Shown here: in pieces, positions 51,754 to 64,000 of the stretch
How positions within the stretch are numbered: the stretch's first letter is position 1
How the letters are laid out: every line of letters starts with the position of its first letter
Source of the DNA: Thunnus maccoyii
Taxonomy: Eukaryota > Chordata > Actinopteri > Scombriformes > Scombridae
DNA length: 64,000 nucleotides
Direction of reading: 5' to 3'
Assembly (NCBI RefSeq): GCF_910596095.1
Contig: NC_056552.1
Location: 11,203,111 to 11,267,110, forward strand
Notes under the pieces: model-generated
Database searches by the model: none
What the model was told of the DNA's origin: nothing
What the model saw: only the letters and a program-made list of their open reading frames with translations
Made by a program: the position numbers and the translations under genes

Positions 51754-51882
51754 CCTGGTGGGGAGGTAAGGCTTGGCTGGCTCATGTGGAAGGCTTGGTG
51801 GAGGGAAAGCGAGCGGCGTCGTGCCCTTCTGGAGGCGTCTCAGCAGCTCAGGAGGAAGAGGCTAGGACAGATTCTCAAGCAC

Positions 51883-51888
51883 TAATCC
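51883..51888 (-). promoter_or_regulatory. CRX/OTX-like motif upstream of cdhr1
   Basis: GGATTA on the minus strand (GGATTAG in context) lies about 130 bases upstream of the cdhr1 start codon. This is the core bound by photoreceptor homeobox proteins. The statistical weight is low on its own. Confidence 0.35.
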
Positions 51889-51899
51889 AGTGACGCATC

Positions 51900-53159
51900 C
51901 CTTCCCTCCGCAGACATCTTCTACCACACTGCTCTCACTTCCATTTCTCCTTAAAACTACACATGGAGGGAGGAGAGTTCAGGTTTCACACAGTGCGGTG
52001 TGATCATCACACCTCTGCACACATGTGACAATGTACACGAGTCACTGACATATTACATGACTTCTATTTTACAATAACATGTTTAAAATCAGTGATGCTC
52101 TCAGTTGATATAATAAATTTACTCAAGCTTACACAATGGGAACCTCAAACAAACATCCTTGTCTCTGCATGTTATCTGTTTATTTGTAGGGACACATGGC
52201 ACATTTGGCTCCTCTTGCTGGTGTTTTAAAGAGTTTCAAAAAACTCATTGTGAGCCCCAGCGGTCTAAGCTTTCCGTCGCAGCTCTCTGACAAAAACATG
52301 CCTCTACTGCACTTGTGGATCTCTGATGCACTTACAACTGAGAGGCTTTCTTTGGATTTTGCAGTCTACTTTCCCCGGGAAACCCAGTGACCTGTTAATC
52401 ACTTGCCTCAAGAAACAAAACGTGGCTTTTAAAAATAGTCAGCATAGTCAGTCAAGAATGTTTGATTTTATAGTTTTGAGCGTCATACCCAATTTACATT
52501 TTTAATTTGCCTTAATAGAAGCATGTCATGCTACAAAAAATGTCTAAAATTGTAAGAAATCGTCCTGCTATGAATCACTTGCACTTTAAGCAGGTAAAAA
52601 CCAAAACACTGCTCTCAAATTGGGTGGAGGCAGCCCAAAAATAAACAGCTGATCTGATTGAAAAAAAAGGAAAAACATGTGACACTCTCTGGCTGTCAAA
52701 GTGAAAAAATTGAGCAACCTTCATCATATCTGATTACAGTCATACATTTTATTTTTGAACACAATTTCCACTGCGACCTTGGGAGAGTTTTGCCCCCTTT
52801 AAAAAAAAACAAAAAAACATCACCATGACTTATAAGTAGGTGTCGTGTGAGTGCACGTTAGCCTGCAGTTTCAACAGCAGGGTGTGTTAACTGTATTGAC
52901 TTACTCAATTAGAGGTGCGGACTTGTGCACTTCCCGTATTCACAGGTATAAAAATAGCGTCTGACGTTCGATGACACACGTGTGCATCTTTCTGGTGGCC
53001 AGCCAATGATAAATCTGCTCTGTTCACTAAAATAAATGCAGAATCCATGGGCTGCCAAGTGTTTATAGTGGAAGGTGACAGTGAAAACACAAGAATTAGA
53101 CTGTTTTTAAACTGCTTCATGAACACGTCATGTAACAATTTTTCCTTGTAAGGTAGAAA
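51900..53159. other. 5' flank of cdhr1 and intergenic DNA
   Basis: No gene was recognised. Short poly-A and poly-T runs and ordinary AT-rich sequence only. Confidence 0.45.
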
Positions 53160-53640
53160 ATAATGCTGAAAGATTTTTTTACTTTAGTAAAAGTATAAAG
53201 ATTCTCCATTACAAGTAAACATCCTCCATTCATATTATTACTTAAGTAAAAGTATAGAAGTATTATCAGCAAATGTATACATTAAAAGTAAACATACATT
53301 TTACATATTAAATGTGTTTTATTGTAATATATATTTTATTATTGGATTATTATAACTGATTTGTTAACATGTGAGAAACATTTTAATGTTGTAGCTGGTT
53401 AAAGTGGAGCTAATTTTTTATCAATTTTTATATCAATTTATAACAATGCACCACATTTTATAAACTGGTCATAAGGCTTCTACAGAAAATAAGAATCTGC
53501 AAATATTAACTAAAAGTCATATAAATGTAGTGGAATAAAAAGTATAATTTCTTACTGAAATGTGTTGAGTTGCATAATTTGTAAATTAGTATACTTATTA
53601 GTAAGTATAGAGTAGCAAGTACGTAAATTGCACTTACATT
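53160..53640 (+). repeat. Interspersed repeat, family D (ACTTAAGTAAAAGTA type)
   Basis: It contains ACTTAAGTAAAAGTATAGAA, TATTATTGGATTATTATAAC and TTTTAATGTTGTAGCTGGTT with GTGGAGCTAATTTT. I recognise these blocks as an abundant percomorph repeat. No coding sequence. Confidence 0.6.
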
Positions 53641-55390
53641 CATGAAGTGAGCTTATGTAGAAATTACTGTACATCACAGATATATGTCAATAAAAATCTA
53701 AATATTAGTTGACTTGCCGAGGAAGCGCAAAACAGAAATGAACTGAATTTTACATTAAGGGGTGTAGGCTAATATAAAAACATTATTATTATGCAAGAGA
53801 AAGTGTTTGTGAGGTCAGAGTCCTTACAGTAAGGTACTGTAGGTTAAAGTGTTGGGGGTATAATATAACCACAACCGTAACTATGACTCATTGTCCTCTG
53901 AACTTATTTAAAGTCTCTCTCTCTCTCTTTCCCGCACACAGAATGTCAAACCCATAAGCAGTAAAAACCTTGGACTACAGCCCTATATTGGTCATCAATC
54001 TGAAAATGACTGACAGAGGGCAATTTTTATCCCCAGTAATGGCAGATCTCCACATGCTGAAGCTTTCCCCAATCTCATCCATTATTGCCCTTTTTATCCC
54101 TTCCATCTGCAGGATTTTTCAATTCACAGTATACAGTATATGAATCATATGCATCCTAAACGTGAGTATGATCTGAGATTGAAACACTGTCTGGCAGCTG
54201 TGTGTTCCACGTGTACGTGCTTTAATGAAGCACCTGCATATTTACAGATGTTAGCATCTGTTGCAAGGGCCCTGGTTTGGAGGTTTAATTTTAGAGGAGC
54301 AGCCAGATGGTGGACAAGAGGATTACGACGCTAAGCCTTTGTCATCTGCTTCTACACACTGACTGTTTATAGGGAAATACAAGGTAGACCCCCACCGGTC
54401 CCTCATAGTCTAGTCAGAACCACTGAGCATGTGGATGACTAATGAAAAAAAATGCAAACTAATGCAAGTTTTAGATGATTTAGTAGCAGCGATGACAGGT
54501 TAAGAACATTTCCTCGCACTGATCACACTGCTGACAGTTAATCAGCAGCTCCTCGAGCTGTTTGAGTGTTGGTGGTTAGTTTTGCAGGTCACAGAGCTTG
54601 TTTGTAATGTTCATACAAGGTCAAGCCAATACATTTCTTATAATAATGTAAATACCTGAACTCAATTATTTTTTAATTGTTTAATTATTATTTATTTATT
54701 TTAATGAATTATTTATTGTTAAAATGTTTCAAACAGATTCAAAGGATTATTCCCTTGTTGGAAAAGTCCTCTCATTCCAAACATCATGTTACAATTGACA
54801 GCAAGCAGGTAGACGATAATTTTATATTTTGTGTCCAACCAGGATCAATGCAAATTTATGAATATTTAGTGATATTCTAAATGTTTATCATGTTTCTTTC
54901 CAAGAAGATAATTAATTGCCTATTATAAGAACCGAAATTCCTCTACTATGGATTTGAATTTATTAAACCACAGGGCCATAATATAATTTATCAATGTACG
55001 GTACCAGTCAAAGGTTTGACTCACCTCCCCATTCACTGGAATGAGGAAGTGTGTTCAAACTTTGGTATTTCTTTAGTAACTCTGGTATTATATATAATAT
55101 CAGGGCCCTGAAGCTGAAGTGGCTAAATGGATTTCAGCCATAATTAATCTTAATATTTAATAACTTAATATTCATACCTGTGCTTCTCCTAATGCGATGT
55201 TAAAATGTCTTCTGTGAAAAAGCTCTCCACAAGGATCATGTCTACAAATTATTCAGAAACTGAGACTTCAAACTGAAAACATGTTTATTGAGAGATTCAA
55301 CTGTTGAAATTATTGTTTATTTTTCTCAGAAATATATGAACTAACCAATCACAGAAGTGCAAATCAGCGTATACTGCAGCATGAAACAGT
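53641..55390. other. Intergenic region between cdhr1 and ghitm
   Basis: Nothing with gene structure was seen. A short CT run is near 53917-53928. Confidence 0.45.
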
Positions 55391-55393
55391 TAA

Positions 55394-55399
55394 TTTATT
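55394..55399 (-). terminator. ghitm: Candidate ghitm poly(A) signal
   Basis: AATAAA on the minus strand lies about 480 bases beyond the ghitm stop codon; an overlapping second copy is adjacent. Confidence 0.45.
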
Positions 55400-55874
55400 T
55401 TATTGTGTATTGTATTGGGAGTCTAGACCGGTCTATGGTTAACATGTAGCATTTCTGTTATCAGGTTCCTCTTGTACTTGCATCCTTATCAGAGACAGAA
55501 CAGACACCAAAGTGGAAATAAATAGAAAACATAATGAACAATACAAATGATCTTTGAGACAGGCAAAATGATGCTGGTAGGCCTATTTAACCCATCTGTA
55601 CTTCCAGGATAAACCACATACTTCCACAACCAAAGAGCTCTGTCTCAGTGTGTTATCAAGGTAGAACAATTTGTCTTCTTTACTTGGACTGCCAATGTGC
55701 GGCAGAGTGCAGTCCTTGCAGATTCGCAAAGCATTCATGTTTTTCATGTTATTTACAAGTAAGATAAGACTTGTCACTAAAAGATAACACCTTGTGTATG
55801 CTGCTAGTAAGGTAATGTGACTTTGTTCAGCTCTGTGGAAGATGAAACTCAAGCTGAAGTCAGAATCCTGCCGT

Positions 55875-61526
<5,652 letters not shown>

Positions 61527-61742
61527 AGTTACGACGATTTATTATCCTCTATCTGTCAGAAAGATAAACAGAGCGTCAGCTAAATGAGACAAGACAGACA
61601 GGCGTAATACATTTCTATTTGTTCATGTTTGTGTCCCAAACCAGTTAGGCAACAAGGTTAAAGTGTTCTAGCAATGACACAAACCAGTTAGTGAGGAAGA
61701 TAAACCTCTGTATCATCACACTGAACGTGCGTTAAGTAAGCT

Positions 61743-61756
61743 AGCTAACGTTAGCT
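61743..61756. repeat. 14-bp perfect palindrome in ghitm leader intron
   Basis: AGCTAACGTTAGCT is its own complement. Such AACGTT-centred palindromes are frequent in fish DNA as I remember, so this is probably repeat-derived. Confidence 0.6.
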
Positions 61757-61920
61757 TGAATAACATAACTGCGTAGACTCCAGTAACTACAAGCATTTTA
61801 AATACCAGTATTGCTGTGTTTAAGTCTAACTAAATGCATTAACTGTTCACTTAAAAATGAGTTTCCTGCTGTAATCTTGTTGTTTTTTAAGATACTTAGC
61901 TTAAAGTTAAGGTTACATAC

Positions 61921-62040
61921 CGAGAGAGCAGACTTTGTCGTTCACCTTTCTAGATACAAGTGCGCAAGTTCCTGACGCAATTGTTTTGCAACCTTCCTGA
62001 AGATTCTCAATATGTGCGTCATCATTAAGCGACAGGTTTC
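61921..62040 (-). other. ghitm: Non-coding first exon of ghitm; 5' end estimated
   Basis: A strong donor (GTATGT, 61915-61920) follows GC-richer sequence on the minus strand. The matching acceptor (CTGACAG) opens the ATG exon at 61552, 26 bases before the start codon. The transcription start is not defined. Confidence 0.5.
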
Positions 62041-62323
62041 ATGGGAGTTGTAGTTCTAAATCAGTCAGCCCTTCGTAATCCTATAATACTGTAGCATAAT
62101 CAGTGGTTCAGATACCTTACTTACCCCTGAGTGATATATTATTTTATATTATATCATTGTTTTATTATTGCTGATTGCGTAATAAGAAAAAAAAACTCTT
62201 TCTATTCAGGAAGTTTTTTTCATCTTACCTCTAATAAATTATTTTCTTTTTGTTGTGTGGTCTGTTATTAATACTGTAGCACTTTGAGTTTCACTGTGAA
62301 TGAAAAGTGCGGTACAAATTAAA

Positions 62324-62325
62324 TG

Positions 62326-62379
<54 letters not shown>
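62324..62379. repeat. (AAT)n microsatellite
   Basis: About 18 uninterrupted trinucleotide units in the intergenic DNA beyond ghitm. Confidence 0.95.
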
Positions 62380-62380
<1 letters not shown>

Positions 62381-62565
62381 TGTTAATGTTGTAACAACTG
62401 GAAAAGTTAGAGACATTTTAACTATTTTACACAATGTTGGGAGTTTAAATCTATGAAATAAATATATAAATCATATTTCATAAACTGACTTCATGTTAAA
62501 TTTTAATCTGCAAAGTAACACTTTTTGTATAGTTCAGCAGTTTAGTAAGTTACTTTCCACTGCAG

Positions 62566-62645
62566 ATAATATAATATAATATAATATAATATAATATAAT
62601 ATAATATAATATAATATAATATAATATAATATAATATAATATAAT
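62566..62645. repeat. (ATAAT)16 pentanucleotide tandem repeat
   Basis: Sixteen apparently perfect copies of ATAAT, 80 bases. Confidence 0.95.
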
Positions 62646-62889
62646 ATCATAGACAGGCCTATCTGTATGTACAGGTTTCTGTAAAAGTTGAGATGCAGTT
62701 TGTGGTTTTCTCCACTAGATGGAGTGCTTCGTCTTTTGTTGTGGCTACATCAATATCTAATATAAAATAGGCCTAAATAACAGTAACACATAAAGACAAA
62801 ATTACCACAATATTAGGCCAACATCTCATTGTCAACCCTAACATTGTTTATCATGTGGTTTATAGGTGTAAAGTTAATTTTGTTATCTG

Positions 62890-63257
62890 TTATTAGAAGC
62901 AGAGGGTCTGTGAAGGGTCCTGGCAGTGCGCCTCGTGCCTGAAGCTCCGCTCCTTTGGTCCAAACTTTGCCATGTGATCCACTGGTTCGCAACTGTTGGA
63001 TTGACTTGTCATTCAGTTCACCGGGCAGCCTGACCCGCAGCCTCCTTCATCATGTTTCCATCTGATCCACAGGTTTTACGCACTAAAAGTAGTCCTGCTG
63101 CTTGTCTTGGATTGGACTGTTTTTCGTCACACGAGTGAACTAGTCTTGGGAAGTAATGGGATTAATTTCTACCCGAAGTCGCTCTTTGAGGAAAGGCTGA
63201 TCAACTTCAGGGATTAAACGAAGCGGGACGCATTCAGACACCGCAGCTCATCACAAT
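62890..63257 (+). other. Possible 5' exon of an unidentified plus-strand gene
   Basis: This GC-richer stretch with several CpG sits in AT-rich surroundings. It ends at ACAATG followed by GTGGGTATGG, so an exon could end with the start codon itself at 63255-63257. Reading on through the ATG gives only about 49 codons of unremarkable sequence. Any further exons lie beyond the window. I cannot name the gene. Confidence 0.3.
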
Positions 63258-64000
63258 GGTGGGTATGGGAAGCGGACACGCTGTTCCTCATATTATTATA
63301 TCCTATTTGAAACTTAAACAACATAAATTAATAATATCACATGGGTGGATTATTAAGCTTTACAGAAAAAAATACACTATAAAGTCACTCCACAGTTCCT
63401 TATAGAAGTCACTTGAGGGAGGGTGACCTTTCATTAATAGTCTTTTTATTAACAAGGCATGACTTCAGTTTGGCTGACTTGTCCTTTTGACCTTTAAATG
63501 CAACGCATGTTCTCCAGAGACCCAAACCACAGTTGTAAAAGAAAAGTCTGACTTTTCCCCCATTTAACTTTCTGTTAAATCTGTCTGTTTAGAAACTGAC
63601 AGCAAATTTACTTTTAAAGTAACATCCATGCATGTTTTTTGACTTACAAGTGTTCTGCATGACCATCACATCTACAAATTCAAGTGCAAAATCACCACAT
63701 TGTCCAAGAGATATTTTATCAACAAGAGCATGTATCTCTCCTACACTACAATCTTGATTAAACCTGTTGCCTGCATGCCATACTCCCCCGCATCCCCACC
63801 CTTACTGATTCAGCTGAAGTGCTTCTTTTGATAAAAAAAAGACATAACCTGCCAAGAAATAATCCCCAACACTGCATTAATGAAATAGTTAATTGTAATC
63901 ATATACCATGTTGATACAGTCACATTGATTTATAGAATTTAAGATGAGATTCTTACTTAGAAGTATTTTGGACCAGTTTGTTACAGGTTAACTGATACTG
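63258..64000. other. Right end of window, no gene recognised
   Basis: AT-rich DNA with no exon-like segment. It would be first-intron sequence if the exon proposed at 62890-63257 is real. Confidence 0.4.

Overview
This is nuclear DNA from a ray-finned fish, most likely a percomorph teleost. All protein genes but one are split into short exons with GT-AG introns, CA and AT-rich microsatellites are frequent, and several interspersed repeats look like families common in percomorph genomes. There is no bacterial, viral or plasmid signature. Exon coordinates below were read by eye from splice signals, reading phase and remembered family sequences. They are phase-consistent but not checked by alignment.

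Layout. (1) About 0.8-14.4 kb is the cholinergic gene locus on the minus strand. It holds choline acetyltransferase (chat, 13 coding exons recognised at 1402-9310) and the intronless vesicular acetylcholine transporter (slc18a3, 11521-13089), which sits upstream of the chat coding exons as it does in other animals. Three REST/NRSF (RE1/NRSE) silencer-like sites lie in this locus. The expected last chat exon is not intact. (2) 14.4-19.4 kb is mostly gene-poor, with one unexplained exon-like stretch. (3) 19.5-51.8 kb is a compact retina cluster: rgr (minus), lrit1 (plus), lrit2 (plus), cdhr1 (minus). cdhr1 has two mutually exclusive terminal exons, each encoding its own membrane anchor and tail. 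(4) 55.4-62.0 kb is ghitm/tmbim5 (minus), a mitochondrial inner-membrane protein. (5) The right end has two microsatellites and a possible 5' exon of an unidentified plus-strand gene.

The order ghitm-cdhr1-lrit2-lrit1-rgr and its relative orientations match human 10q23 as I remember it. The cholinergic locus lying beside rgr is a fish-side junction; in human the two regions are apart on chromosome 10. Functionally, chat makes acetylcholine and slc18a3 loads it into vesicles. rgr handles retinoid photochemistry, lrit1 and lrit2 are LRR-Ig-FN3 membrane proteins of retinal neurons, and cdhr1 is the photoreceptor disc cadherin.

I found no evidence of an undescribed multi-gene system. The observations most worth checking are the triple RE1 arrangement, the damaged chat 3' end, the GC-AG chat intron and the alternative cdhr1 anchors.
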